Shown here: piece after piece, positions 26,990 through 36,033 of the stretch
Position numbering within the stretch: position 1 is the first letter of the stretch
How the letters are laid out: each line of letters opens with the position of its first letter
Source of the DNA: Clostridium intestinale DSM 6191
GTDB taxonomy: Bacteria > Bacillota > Clostridia > Clostridiales > Clostridiaceae
DNA length: 64,000 bases
Assembly: GCF_900130055.1 (NCBI RefSeq)
Contig: NZ_FQXU01000009.1
Location: 36,500 to 100,499 of the forward strand
Reading direction: 5' to 3'
Position numbers and translations under genes: made by a program
Notes under the pieces: model-generated
The model's input: the letters and a program-made list of their open reading frames with translations, nothing else
Database searches by the model: none
What the model was told of the DNA's origin: nothing

Positions 26990-27679
26990 ATGGCATTATA
27001 CGCTATATCAGATCTTCATTTATCTTTTAGTACGGATAAACCTATGAGTATTTTTGGAGATAATTGGATAGGGCATGAAAATAAAATAAAAAAAAATTGG
27101 GAAGAGAAAGTCAATGAGAGTGATACTGTTTTAATTGGGGGAGATATATCTTGGTCAATGAACGCAGATGAATCTAGAGAAGACTTAAAATGGATTAATG
27201 CTCTTCCAGGTAGGAAGATAATAATTAAAGGTAATCACGATTATTGGTGGAGTAGTATAACAAAGCTTAATTCGCTATATGATGGGATGAATTTTATACA
27301 AAATAACTATTTTAGTTATAATGAGTGGGCAATATGTGGAACTAGGGGATGGATATGCCCTGATAATGATAAGTTTGCGGAGAAGGATAAGAAAATATAT
27401 GACAGGGAACTTATAAGGCTTAGATTATCTTTGGATGCAGCCAAAAGAGATGGATATAAAAAATTTATATGTATGATACATTATCCTCCAACTAATGAAA
27501 AATTTAATTCATCAGGGTTTGTTGAAATTTTTAATGAATTTAAGGTTGAGAAAGTTATATATGGTCATTTACATGGGCCAGCTCTTGGTAAGGTAATACA
27601 AGGAACATATGATGGGGTTGAATATATTATGACATCCTGTGATTTTATAAATTTTGACCCAGTTAAAATAATGGATTAG
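26990..27679 (+). CDS. Metallophosphoesterase
   Basis: A 229-aa calcineurin-like phosphoesterase with the metal-binding motifs in order: ISDLHLSF (DxH), IGGDISW (GDxxW type), IKGNHDYWWSS (GNHD), MIHYPP and IYGHLHGPA (GHxH). Probably dinuclear Mn/Fe. Substrate not predictable. I use ATG 26990, not the in-frame GTG 26981, which overlaps the upstream stop. Third gene of the FliK-like/FlhB-like operon and closed by a bidirectional terminator. Confidence 0.9.
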   Translation: MALYAISDLHLSFSTDKPMSIFGDNWIGHENKIKKNWEEKVNESDTVLIGGDISWSMNADESREDLKWINALPGRKIIIKGNHDYWWSSITKLNSLYDGMNFIQNNYFSYNEWAICGTRGWICPDNDKFAEKDKKIYDRELIRLRLSLDAAKRDGYKKFICMIHYPPTNEKFNSSGFVEIFNEFKVEKVIYGHLHGPALGKVIQGTYDGVEYIMTSCDFINFDPVKIMD

Positions 27680-27682
27680 TAT

Positions 27683-27721
27683 AACATAAAAAGGAACCTA
27701 TTAAAGGTTCCTTTTTATGTT
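27683..27721. terminator. Bidirectional terminator
   Basis: A 17-bp stem with arms beginning AACATAAAAAGG (27683-27699) and AGGTTCC (27705-27721), separated by 5 nt. It serves the converging phosphoesterase and chemoreceptor-like genes. Confidence 0.92.
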
Positions 27722-28694
27722 ATTTATTTATAATATTTAAAATAGATTCTATGGAATCATGAAGATCATTACAAGCTTGAGAGTCTATTTTTACTGCGGC
27801 AGAAATCTCTTGAGTTAAAGCTGTATTTTCAAGAGTTATAGTTTCTAAATCTCTAACTAGACCAATGGAATCATCTTTATTAGCTGCAACAGAAGTTAGA
27901 TTTTCAATAAATTCATCTATTTCAGTAACAGCCTCATTAATAGATGTTTTAATATTTTTAAAAGTTCCTTTAGTTGATTCAATAGCATCTTGTTGAGAGC
28001 TTAATGCAACATTTCCAGTACTCATAGCTGTAGAAGCACTTAAAATGTCTACCTTAATTTCCCCTAATAAATTAGTTATACTTTGAACAGCTTGCTTAGA
28101 GTTTTCAGCTAGCTTTCTAACTTCTCCAGCAACTACAGAGAATCCTCTACCAGCTTCTCCAGCACGTGCAGCTTCAATTGCAGCATTAAGTGCAAGTAAG
28201 TTTGTTTGGCTAGCAATCTGGCTTATAGAATCAGTAATTGAATTAACATATTCTAGCTTGCTAACTAATTCATTGATAGTATCAGAACTTACAGTAAAAG
28301 CCTGCTTAAGTTCGCTTAAAGAATTATCTAAAGTATTTATAGTCTCAACACCTTGATCAGCAGAAGAATCTGTATCAAGAACCTTAATATGTACATTAGT
28401 TACGTTATAGGCTAACTCTTCTAGTGAAGCACCAATGCTTCGTATAGAACTACTAACATTAGATAATTGATCACTTTGTTTTATAGATGAATCTGCTAAA
28501 GAAGATACAGAGTCTTCTATGTTACCGATAGAATTTTTTAAACTTTCAGAGTTTGCCTTCGTACTTTGTAACTCTGAAGATATTGAATCTAATATAGTAG
28601 AATCATTAGTAGGTTCAATAATAGCGTTTTTTGAGGAAATATCTTGCGAAATTTCCTTAGGTTCAACATTTTTCTTTTTTGAGAATAAACTCAT
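27720..28694 (-). CDS. Soluble methyl-accepting chemotaxis-like protein
   Basis: A 324-aa cytoplasmic coiled-coil receptor. It has no transmembrane segment and no recognisable sensor domain, only a short N-terminal tail (residues 1-40) with SLFSKKK. The conserved hairpin tip is [20 protein letters not shown] followed by [18 protein letters not shown], so it could contact CheA/CheW. AGGAGG lies upstream of the ATG. The next gene upstream on the same strand (DUF2225) is 32 bp away, so they are probably one operon. Confidence 0.9.
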   Translation of the reverse strand: MSLFSKKKNVEPKEISQDISSKNAIIEPTNDSTILDSISSELQSTKANSESLKNSIGNIEDSVSSLADSSIKQSDQLSNVSSSIRSIGASLEELAYNVTNVHIKVLDTDSSADQGVETINTLDNSLSELKQAFTVSSDTINELVSKLEYVNSITDSISQIASQTNLLALNAAIEAARAGEAGRGFSVVAGEVRKLAENSKQAVQSITNLLGEIKVDILSASTAMSTGNVALSSQQDAIESTKGTFKNIKTSINEAVTEIDEFIENLTSVAANKDDSIGLVRDLETITLENTALTQEISAAVKIDSQACNDLHDSIESILNIINK

Positions 28695-28726
28695 AGTAAA
28701 ATCCTCCTAAGTTTTATTTGATAATA

Positions 28727-29509
28727 TTATTTGTTTTTATAATCTTTTATAAGATCTTTACAATCTCTTGCAAGATCTTTAACTTTTTGAGGAACTCCAG
28801 GGGTCGTAATAACGCTAGAGAACCATCTTAATGCCTCATCATAGTTACCAACTCTTCTATTTAATTCACCAATTAAATACATTATACTATATCTATGCAT
28901 ACCATATATAGGGAAATCCTCATTACTATATGCTTCGTTAAAACCATTCAAAGCTTGAGATAAAAATGAAATCTCGTTGTCAGTATCTTCTAGGAGCCTG
29001 TACATCCAAGCAGTTTTCAAACAAATCATTGCTTTAGTACTATTTTTTGCTTCCATGAATATAGCGTTAACTAAGGCTAATTTGAATCTCTCTATAGCTA
29101 CTTTAGCATCAAAAACTTCAGGATATACTCTCCCTTTCCATTTTGGAGTTATTGAGGATAATATAATTTCCTTTTGAAAAGCCTTTATTTTAGGAAAATC
29201 AGCTTTCATGGCAGTATATCCACAACTATTACAAACCCATACATCATATAGATAGGGGTTAATTACATCATAATGAATAAATAAGTCAGAATCTTGTCCC
29301 CTCATTCTAGGGGAATTAACTTTAACAGATTTAACCTTGAAAGAAGCACTACAAACAGGACAATCTACTTGTTTATCAAATATATGACTCATAGGGTCCA
29401 ATTCTTTCTTCTCAACTATAGTCTGTTTTTGCTTTTTCTCTTCATATACTTTTAAACCGTTTAAATTATCGAATCCCAGATTCTCTAATCCGGAAAAAAT
29501 GTTACCCAT
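28727..29509 (-). CDS. DUF2225 family protein
   Basis: A 260-aa cytoplasmic protein. Two CxxC pairs (CPVC near residue 51 and CNSCGYTA near 96) suggest a zinc ribbon. The C-terminal half (KAMICLKTAWMYRLLEDTD, GNYDEALRWFSSVI) is TPR-like. This matches DUF2225, a clostridial/bacillar family without assigned function. I take ATG 29509. GTG/TTG codons just upstream lie in the ribosome binding site. Confidence 0.82.
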   Translation of the reverse strand: MGNIFSGLENLGFDNLNGLKVYEEKKQKQTIVEKKELDPMSHIFDKQVDCPVCSASFKVKSVKVNSPRMRGQDSDLFIHYDVINPYLYDVWVCNSCGYTAMKADFPKIKAFQKEIILSSITPKWKGRVYPEVFDAKVAIERFKLALVNAIFMEAKNSTKAMICLKTAWMYRLLEDTDNEISFLSQALNGFNEAYSNEDFPIYGMHRYSIMYLIGELNRRVGNYDEALRWFSSVITTPGVPQKVKDLARDCKDLIKDYKNK

Positions 29510-29580
29510 TGTCAACACCTCTGTAAAATTGTATTAATATCATTATATCATAAATTTTAATTATCAGAAGTACTTTATTT

Positions 29581-29589
29581 TGGTATAAT
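29581..29589 (+). promoter_or_regulatory. Extended -10 element before the alarmone synthetase gene
   Basis: TGGTATAAT, an extended -10 hexamer, lies about 30 bp before the start codon. The -35 region is poor, as is common with extended -10 promoters. Confidence 0.5.
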
Positions 29590-29620
29590 AAATATAGATT
29601 TAAGGAGTAGGTGAGACAAT

Positions 29621-30418
29621 ATGGCGATAAATGACTGGAAAAAATTTTTGATACCCTATGAGCAGGCAGTAGAGGAATTAAAGATAAAACTAAAAAGTAT
29701 TAGAAAAGAATATAGAAAGAGAAAAGAATACTCACCAATAGAATTTGTGACAGGAAGAGTAAAAGAAGTTAGTTCTATGCTAGAAAAGGCTAATAAATTT
29801 GAAATTCCGTTAGATAGATTGCAGTATGAGTTAGAAGATATTGCAGGAGTAAGGATAATGTGTCAGTTTGTTGACGATATAGATAGAGTGGTAGAAATAT
29901 TAAGAAAAAGAAGAGATATGCAAATCTTATATGAAAAAGATTATGTGAGAAATGTTAAAAGTTCAGGATATAGGAGCTATCACATGATAATAAAATACCC
30001 AGTTAATATGGCGGACGGACAAAAAGAAATTTTAGCAGAATTTCAAATAAGAACTTTGGCTATGAACTTTTGGGCAACTATAGAACATTCCTTAAATTAT
30101 AAGTATAAACATCAAAAACCACAGGAAATAATGTCAAAATTGAAAAGTGCAGCTGATGCAGCCTTTAGACTAGATGAAGAAATGCTTTTAATAAAAGATG
30201 AAATAAAAGATGCTCAAAAATTATTTGAGGTTAAGTCGGATGTAATATCCAGCATAATGAATAATATATTAACATTAATGGGATTAGGTAGAATAGCTGA
30301 AGCTAGCAGATTTCAAAATTCTCTTAATAAACTATTAGAAGAGGGAGAAATGTGGGAATTTAACAACTTACTGTTTTTAATTCAGCGAGAAATCGAAAAA
30401 TATAAAGAATCTAGATAA
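29621..30418 (+). CDS. Small alarmone synthetase, (p)ppGpp synthetase (RelQ-like)
   Basis: A 265-aa single-domain RelA/SpoT synthetase that makes pppGpp/ppGpp (or pGpp) from ATP and GTP/GDP. It has ELEDIAGVRIMCQFVDDI, VRNVKSSGYRSYHMII, the EFQIRT motif and MNFWATIEHSLNYKYK. No HD hydrolase, TGS or ACT domain is present, so it is synthesis-only. The C-terminal helices (about 200-265) are longer than in short RelP enzymes. It has its own promoter and terminator, so is monocistronic. RelP versus RelQ cannot be decided by eye. Confidence 0.9.
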   Translation: MAINDWKKFLIPYEQAVEELKIKLKSIRKEYRKRKEYSPIEFVTGRVKEVSSMLEKANKFEIPLDRLQYELEDIAGVRIMCQFVDDIDRVVEILRKRRDMQILYEKDYVRNVKSSGYRSYHMIIKYPVNMADGQKEILAEFQIRTLAMNFWATIEHSLNYKYKHQKPQEIMSKLKSAADAAFRLDEEMLLIKDEIKDAQKLFEVKSDVISSIMNNILTLMGLGRIAEASRFQNSLNKLLEEGEMWEFNNLLFLIQREIEKYKESR

Positions 30419-30451
30419 AGGAAACTTCAAATATATAGAAGTTTCCTTTTT
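30417..30451 (+). terminator. Terminator of the alarmone synthetase gene
   Basis: AAAGGAAACTTC (30417-30428) pairs with GAAGTTTCCTTT (30438-30449), followed by TT. Confidence 0.88.
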
Positions 30452-30557
30452 GATAACTATTATTAAGTAATAGATAAATTCTTTTTAGTGGTATATAATT
30501 ATATTAAGAAAAAAAGTTATTTTATATTATTAACATAGAGAACGAAGGGAAGTAAAA

Positions 30558-31334
30558 ATGGAGAAATATGATTTAGAAATAAAAATTAAGGATAATCCTA
30601 TTTATATTAGAGAAATAGATAATCCTAGTGAAGATATTAAAATATTGGCAGTAAGAAAAAATGGAACAGTTATAAGATATATAAAAGAACCATCAGAAGC
30701 TGTGCAAATAGAGGCAATAAAAAGTAACCCACTTTCTATAGAGTATATAGAAAATCCAGCTGAGGAGGCTTCAATAATAGCTGTTAAAAGCTTATGGAAT
30801 GCATTAAAGCTTATAAAGTATCCAACAGAAAAAATACTTAAAGCAGCTATACAAACTAAAGGGTGGGCAATTCAGTTTGTAAATAATCCTAAAGAAGAAC
30901 TTCAGATATTAGCTGTAGAAAATGATTATGATGCAATAAAATATATAAAAAAACCAACTGAAAATGTGGTGTTAAAAGCCATAGAGAACTACTGGGGGGC
31001 TATAAGGTTTGTTGATAATCCATCAATGGAAAGCAAGAAAAAGGCTATATCATTAAATGAAGAAGCTATAAACTATATAAATTATACTTATGAAGAGTTA
31101 GTTGAACTAATTGAAGTTAATATTAATGTAGTAAAGTATGTTTATAACGATATAAGCATTGATTTAGTTGTAGATATATTAACCAAAAAGGTTAGGGAAA
31201 ATCGTATAGATGAGAAATACTTAAAAGATTTCTTAAATCTAGAGGTTTTAGAAATGGACAAAATTAATTTTATAAATAATTTTGGTAGTAAGACAGCAAG
31301 AAAAATATTAGTTGATTATAAACTTTCAATTTAG
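30558..31334 (+). CDS. Helical repeat protein (22-residue repeats)
   Basis: A 258-aa protein whose first ~200 residues are six to seven imperfect repeats of about 22 residues. Each has a hydrophobic triplet, N/K-P, a Glu and an Ala-rich helix (for example IRYIKEPSEAVQIEAIK, IEYIENPAEEASIIAVK, IQFVNNPKEELQILAVE, IKYIKKPTENVVLKAIE). It resembles DUF4116-like repeats and probably forms an alpha-solenoid for protein binding. The C-terminal ~60 residues are not repeats. First gene of an operon with a MoxR-like ATPase (21 bp downstream) and a VWA protein, so it may be an adaptor. Function unknown. Confidence 0.75.
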   Translation: MEKYDLEIKIKDNPIYIREIDNPSEDIKILAVRKNGTVIRYIKEPSEAVQIEAIKSNPLSIEYIENPAEEASIIAVKSLWNALKLIKYPTEKILKAAIQTKGWAIQFVNNPKEELQILAVENDYDAIKYIKKPTENVVLKAIENYWGAIRFVDNPSMESKKKAISLNEEAINYINYTYEELVELIEVNINVVKYVYNDISIDLVVDILTKKVRENRIDEKYLKDFLNLEVLEMDKINFINNFGSKTARKILVDYKLSI

Positions 31335-31355
31335 CTTAAGAAAGGACGAAAAAAA

Positions 31356-32474
31356 TTGAATTTTAGAGAAGCATTAAAAACAGTGGAATTAATTATAGAG
31401 GCAAAAGATGTACCACTACTAATTGGAGAAAGTGGAATAGGAAAAACATCATTAATAAAAGAATTAGCAAATACTAAAAATTGTGAATTAGTTACTATAG
31501 ATGCAAATTTATTAAAGGAGGGGGAAATAGGAGGTCTACCAACTGTAGAAAAAAGAGAATTTTTAGTGAAGGGAATTTCTAAGAGTAGAAAAGTAACTGA
31601 ATATGCTACTCATTCAAAATTGATAGAGGTAGATAGTAATATAGAGCAAGGTAAACAAGTGGTGTTGTTTATAGATGAATTAAATAGATGCGAACATACA
31701 GTTCAACAGGAACTTATGAATTTAATATTAAATAGAGAAATAAATGGATATAACTTAAGTGAAGATGTTTATGTAATAGCGGCTATGAATCCATCTAACA
31801 AATATGATGATTATGAAGAAAGTGAATATCAAGTAATAGATATTGATCCAGCTCAAGAAGATAGATTTGTTTGGATACAAATGGAATCAGAACTGAAAGA
31901 ATGGGTAAGATGGGCTATGACAAAAGGGCAGATACATGAGCATATAATAGAGTTTATATCAACTTTTCCTGAATTTCTTCATACACCAAACTCTAAGGAG
32001 CATATAAAAGCTACACCAAGAAGTTGGGAGAGGGTTTCTAAAGGCTATAAAGTATTTTTAAAGCATAAAGACTCTATGGCTAAAAATATATTCTTTAATT
32101 TGGTTAAAGGAAATGTAGGAGCTTCAATTGCTGGAGATTTTATAAACTTTTTAGACAATTTAAAGAATCCATTAATTAAACCAGAAGAGGTGTTTAGAGA
32201 AAATATATTAGTGTTTGATATAAAAGATAGAATCTCAAATGAAAGTCATTCACGCCTATATATCTTAGCTAAAAATTGTTTGAATTTTATTGAGTCATTA
32301 TCTATAAGAGAAAAAGAGATATCTGTTTTTTCAGAGCTACTTAGTTTTTATCCAAAGGATTTAAGACTAGGAATAATGAAAGAAATAAAAAGTGATTACT
32401 CAAAGGAACTTTATGACGAGATGCTTGAGAATGAAAACTTCCTAGATGCATTTTTTAATATCTATTCTAATTAG
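31356..32474 (+). CDS. MoxR-like AAA+ ATPase
   Basis: A 372-aa AAA+ protein. Walker A is GESGIGKTS (about residues 23-31), Walker B is VVLFIDELNR, and sensor 1 lies in YVIAAMNPSNKYDD. An insertion around QVIDIDPAQEDRFVWIQ is followed by the sensor 2 region TPRSWERVS. The start is TTG at 31356 with AAAGGA upstream. MoxR ATPases typically act with VWA proteins to remodel or insert cofactors in targets. The VWA partner follows directly. Confidence 0.88.
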   Translation: MNFREALKTVELIIEAKDVPLLIGESGIGKTSLIKELANTKNCELVTIDANLLKEGEIGGLPTVEKREFLVKGISKSRKVTEYATHSKLIEVDSNIEQGKQVVLFIDELNRCEHTVQQELMNLILNREINGYNLSEDVYVIAAMNPSNKYDDYEESEYQVIDIDPAQEDRFVWIQMESELKEWVRWAMTKGQIHEHIIEFISTFPEFLHTPNSKEHIKATPRSWERVSKGYKVFLKHKDSMAKNIFFNLVKGNVGASIAGDFINFLDNLKNPLIKPEEVFRENILVFDIKDRISNESHSRLYILAKNCLNFIESLSIREKEISVFSELLSFYPKDLRLGIMKEIKSDYSKELYDEMLENENFLDAFFNIYSN

Positions 32475-32487
32475 TTGGGGTGATATT

Positions 32488-33822
32488 ATGGATTTTGAAA
32501 AAAATAGTAAGGAATTATTGAAAGTATGTTATGAAATAGAATCTCAGAATGATTTTAAAGATTATCATAAAAGAAAATTTTGGGAACTAATAGAGTTTAT
32601 AAATATAAGTCTTTTATCCAGCGAAGATAACTTTTTTGGACAATTTATGATTCAGATTAAGAGGGAGATTAATTTTAACATTACTTGGCCCATAGCAACT
32701 GAAGTTACGCTGGAAGGATATAAAATGCATTTTAACCCATTTTTAATGCTTTCTTTATCTCTTAAGGAGATGGAAGCACTTATAAAACATGAGATATATC
32801 ATATAATGTATAACCATTATGAAAGAGAACGTAGCCTAAAGAACAAAGTATCTACTTTGGCTATAAATATAGCAATGGACTTATCTATAAATCAGTCTAT
32901 AAAAAATCTACCTGCATTTTGTAAGAAGCTTCATACAGTAAACATAGAGTATGATTTAGATTTAAAAGAAGATATGCCTATTGAAGTCTATGCGGAAGAG
33001 ATACAAAAGGCTATAGATAAAAGAAAAAATAAAAAGGTAATAAATAAAGATTCTAATATACAAAGGTCTATAGACTTAGAAAGAGCTCATGAGTTATGGG
33101 AAAGAGGAGAGTTAACCTTAGATAATATTAAAGATATAAAGAAAAGAACCTCTAAAAGTGCGTATAAAGGGAAAGCTCCTAAGGATATTGAAAAAATGAT
33201 TCTATCTTTTGATGAAAAAGAAGAAATAGATTGGAAATCTCATTTAAAAAGATTATTAAATACCTCTAAGATTGGTTATAAAAAAACTATAACCAGAAAA
33301 GACAGAAGACAGCCTGATAGATTGGATATTAGAGGGGTGTTACCTAATAATATACCAGAAATATTAGTTGCTATAGATATATCCGCATCTATGAGTGATG
33401 GGGAAATTAAAAGCATAATGAAAGAAATATTAGCTTTATGCAGAAATAAGCTTGGAAAGATAAAAGTAATTGAATGTGATAACCAAATTAGGCGTATTTA
33501 TGAACTTAAATCTACTAAGGATATAAAACAAAGAATAAATATAAGTGGAGCTACTCAATTCTCTCCAGTATTTAATTATATAAAAGAGAATAACTATAGA
33601 AATCATATATTGATATATTTTACTGATGGAGTAGGAGAAAAGGAATTAACAGTTAAACCTATAAACTATAAAACTATATGGGTTTTAACCTCAAAAGATA
33701 ATCTTTCATTAAATAAAAACTATGGTGTAGTTACTAGATTAGAAAAGGTACAAGTTGAGGGATATGGTTATGATTATGGACTACAGGCAGTTAGAGATGC
33801 TATACATGATTGGGCAAGGTAA
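32488..33822 (+). CDS. VWA-like protein with N-terminal HExxH metallopeptidase-like domain (DUF2201)
   Basis: A 444-aa protein. The N-terminal half has ALIKHEIYHIMYNHYERE, containing HExxH and a third histidine, as in the putative metallopeptidase domain of DUF2201. The C-terminal half (about 290-440) is a VWA-like domain with a MIDAS DISASMSDG (DxSxS) and IYFTDGVGE. It follows the AAA+ gene by 13 bp. The ATG at 32488 has GGGGTGA upstream. The three-gene set resembles MoxR-VWA chaperone modules. The client protein is not indicated. Confidence 0.85.
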   Translation: MDFEKNSKELLKVCYEIESQNDFKDYHKRKFWELIEFINISLLSSEDNFFGQFMIQIKREINFNITWPIATEVTLEGYKMHFNPFLMLSLSLKEMEALIKHEIYHIMYNHYERERSLKNKVSTLAINIAMDLSINQSIKNLPAFCKKLHTVNIEYDLDLKEDMPIEVYAEEIQKAIDKRKNKKVINKDSNIQRSIDLERAHELWERGELTLDNIKDIKKRTSKSAYKGKAPKDIEKMILSFDEKEEIDWKSHLKRLLNTSKIGYKKTITRKDRRQPDRLDIRGVLPNNIPEILVAIDISASMSDGEIKSIMKEILALCRNKLGKIKVIECDNQIRRIYELKSTKDIKQRINISGATQFSPVFNYIKENNYRNHILIYFTDGVGEKELTVKPINYKTIWVLTSKDNLSLNKNYGVVTRLEKVQVEGYGYDYGLQAVRDAIHDWAR

Positions 33823-33862
33823 ATAAAAGAAGCTATTACAGGAAGTGATAGCTTCTTTTATT
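33822..33862 (+). terminator. Terminator of the AAA-VWA operon
   Basis: A 15-bp stem beginning AATAAAAGAAGC (33822-33836), paired with 33848-33862 ending GCTTCTTTTATT. The loop is 11 nt. Confidence 0.9.
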
Positions 33863-33976
33863 ATAAGGAAATTGTTAACAAAGAGTTTATGGTAATATTG
33901 TTAAGGAGATGCTATTATTTCTATAGGGAGATAATAATTATTGATGTCAATAATTGTAGAAAAATGAAAGATGGTG

Positions 33977-33985
33977 TGGTATAAT
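33977..33985 (+). promoter_or_regulatory. Extended -10 element before the membrane-anchored protein gene
   Basis: TGGTATAAT lies 22 bp before the start codon, with only a weak -35. The rest of 33863-34007 shows no other clear signal. Confidence 0.5.
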
Positions 33986-34007
33986 TATCAAAATAGGGGG
34001 GGATTGA

Positions 34008-34658
34008 ATGAGACAATTATCCGTAAAGAATTGTTTTTTTATTGTGGTCATAATTCTTGTGATAAGCTTTTCATTAAATATTTATTTTGCCTTAGATAAT
34101 AAAAAGTATGAGAAAAAGATAGGCGAAAAATCCAATAATGAAATTTGTTCAATTAAAGATAAAAATGAGGCCAATCTTATAATGCTTGAGATGGTTACAG
34201 AAAAGGGAAGTATATCTAAAAAAGACATAACTAAGCTATACTCTAATTACAATGATATTTCAAAAAATTTATATACCTTACTTGAGGAATATAATGAGTA
34301 TAAAGAGGATAGGACAATATTTAATAAGAAAGTTGTAGAGAGTAATGGATTAATTTTAGATGATATTTATGCAAAGGGAAATACATTTATTTTATATATA
34401 ATGGAGAATAATGAAACACAAAGTGTAGAAGGTACAAAAGTGTTTAAACTTAATGAATCAGATAAGGTTAATTTTAAAATGTTATATAATCTATCATTAG
34501 AAATTGAAAAATACTTTGAAGATCTTACTGAAAAGTTTCCTATTAGTGGGAATGAATTTAAAAATGAAATTATAAAGAACAGATTATGGATAGATATCTT
34601 AAATGATTTAAAGAAAATAAATGATAAATATAGTAGCTTTACTTTACCAGTGAAATAG
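34008..34658 (+). CDS. Membrane-anchored hypothetical protein
   Basis: A 216-aa protein with a short basic N-terminus, one hydrophobic segment (about residues 9-29, FFIVVIILVISFSLNIYFAL) and a charged, Lys/Glu/Asn-rich, mostly helical exterior of about 185 residues. There is no cysteine lipobox, so it is probably anchored by the uncleaved helix. I do not recognise a family. GGGGGG precedes the ATG. Monocistronic between a promoter-like site and a bidirectional terminator. Confidence 0.7.
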   Translation: MRQLSVKNCFFIVVIILVISFSLNIYFALDNKKYEKKIGEKSNNEICSIKDKNEANLIMLEMVTEKGSISKKDITKLYSNYNDISKNLYTLLEEYNEYKEDRTIFNKKVVESNGLILDDIYAKGNTFILYIMENNETQSVEGTKVFKLNESDKVNFKMLYNLSLEIEKYFEDLTEKFPISGNEFKNEIIKNRLWIDILNDLKKINDKYSSFTLPVK

Positions 34659-34667
34659 AAATATAAA

Positions 34668-34706
34668 AAAGGAAGAAGTTCATTAAAATGAATTTCTTCC
34701 TTTCTA
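34668..34706. terminator. Bidirectional terminator
   Basis: AAAGGAAGAA (34668-34677) pairs with TTCTTCCTTT (34694-34703), and inner TTCAT pairs with ATGAA. It serves the two converging genes. Confidence 0.88.
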
Positions 34707-34713
34707 AATGTTA

Positions 34714-35043
34714 TTAGTGACATCCACCACAAGTTCCGCAACCGCTACTTTCAGATTCTATAACAGGTCTTAAACTTAATCCTCTTCCATCATTTTCATC
34801 AGTAGAAAGAATTATAAAACCGCCGAATTCATCTATAAGATTTTCTTCAGCAAAAAAAGTAATATCATTAACTTTTTCAACTACATCATTTTCTTTAGGT
34901 TCTTCAACTGATATATTAAAAGCAGGACCACTACATCCATAACCAGCAAGATTTACTCTTACGTTAAAATCAGTAATATCATTTTCACCTAAAAATCCTT
35001 TAAACTCAGTATATGCTTCTTCACTTAATATAAATTTATTCAT
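34714..35043 (-). CDS. HesB/IscA-like protein
   Basis: A 109-aa protein of the HesB-like group found in clostridia. FNVRVNLAGYGCSGPAFNIS carries the first cysteine and the C-terminus ends in SGCGTCGGCH, a cysteine cluster able to bind Fe-S or metal. The spacing differs from classical A-type carriers (IscA, SufA), so the role in Fe-S biogenesis is likely but not proven. The start ATG at 35043 has GGTGA 5 nt upstream. A 21-bp A/T palindrome lies just upstream (35064-35084), suggesting Fur/PerR-type control. Confidence 0.8.
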   Translation of the reverse strand: MNKFILSEEAYTEFKGFLGENDITDFNVRVNLAGYGCSGPAFNISVEEPKENDVVEKVNDITFFAEENLIDEFGGFIILSTDENDGRGLSLRPVIESESSGCGTCGGCH

Positions 35044-35063
35044 CAACTTCACCTACTTATTTC

Positions 35064-35084
35064 AATTAATAATAATTATTAATT
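35064..35084. promoter_or_regulatory. 21-bp palindromic operator-like site before the HesB-like gene
   Basis: AATTAATAAT-A-ATTATTAATT: two perfect 10-bp arms around one central base, 21 bp from the HesB-like start codon. Length and A/T composition resemble Fur/PerR-type boxes, but the sequence alone does not identify the regulator. Confidence 0.5.
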
Positions 35085-35251
35085 ACATTATAGAATATTT
35101 TATAACAAACTTCAAGGGGGGATTTATAAAAAATATTTCTAAAAAATGTAAAACGTGTTATTATAGTAAAGAATGTATTTAATATAAGATCATTAATCAT
35201 AATATATAAGATACAAGTAATTGACATTATAGTTAGAATGGAAGTGATTAT

Positions 35252-35986
35252 GTGCTTTTTGATAGAGCATATTATATAGATAAAATAAGAGAATATAATA
35301 AAAAAATCAAATGTGAAAAAATTAATAAATTTGAAGTTTCTAAAATTGATGGATTAAAAGGAATAATTCCTCATTATCTTTTTGAAATAAATGAGGAGAT
35401 AGAAGAATCTATTATAGAATTAAGCGATAATACTAAGACATGGATGCGATTAACTCCATTAGAAATAGAAGGCTGCTATGAAAGTATAAAAAGAGCAAAA
35501 GGAATTGTTGGAGTAGTAGGATTAGGCCTCGGATATTTTATTCAAGAGATATTAAAAAAGAAGGAAGTTAAAAATATAACTGTATATGAAACTTCAAAAG
35601 ATGTTATAGAAATTTATAAACATAATTTTGGCGAAGATGATAAAATAGAAATAATACAAGAAGATGCTTTTAAAAGTCAATCAAGAAAGTTTGATTTCTT
35701 TTTTGTTGATATTTATGAATATAAATTGACTTCTAAAATAGCTGAGGATTATAAATTTTTTAATGAACTTCATGATATAAAGGAATATTCTTTCTGGGGG
35801 GTTGAAAGGTTTCTGTTAAGTTGTACTATGGAAGATTTAATGCATTTATGTATTCCAGAAGAATGGATGGATATGGCAAGAGATTTATATGATAAATTTA
35901 ATGATTCCTATTACTTTAACCAGTTTAAACCGCTAGACTATAAAGAGATAGAGAAATTATTAAATGCCTTTGAGCGAATATTATAA
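35252..35986 (+). CDS. Class I SAM-methyltransferase-like / spermidine-synthase-like protein
   Basis: A 244-aa protein. The Rossmann segment GIVGVVGLGLGYFIQEIL (near residues 83-100) matches motif I of SAM-binding folds. An acidic strand-2 end (VYETSKDVIEIYK) and KFDFFFVDIYE follow. The overall pattern resembles spermidine-synthase-like or FkbM-like proteins, but no catalytic motif settles the substrate. The start codon is GTG at 35252 with GGAAGTGA upstream. It is 47 bp before aroD and may be co-transcribed. Confidence 0.65.
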   Translation: MLFDRAYYIDKIREYNKKIKCEKINKFEVSKIDGLKGIIPHYLFEINEEIEESIIELSDNTKTWMRLTPLEIEGCYESIKRAKGIVGVVGLGLGYFIQEILKKKEVKNITVYETSKDVIEIYKHNFGEDDKIEIIQEDAFKSQSRKFDFFFVDIYEYKLTSKIAEDYKFFNELHDIKEYSFWGVERFLLSCTMEDLMHLCIPEEWMDMARDLYDKFNDSYYFNQFKPLDYKEIEKLLNAFERIL

Positions 35987-36033
35987 AATTATTGGAGAAT
36001 AAGCTGTGGAGAACTATTGGGGGGATTAAGTAA

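Noticed and set aside
35114-35182. Short cysteine-rich reading (KKCKTCYYSKECI) after an AAGGGGGGA motif
   Set aside because: No ATG, GTG or TTG lies in frame at a usable distance. Only ATA would serve, so translation is unlikely.
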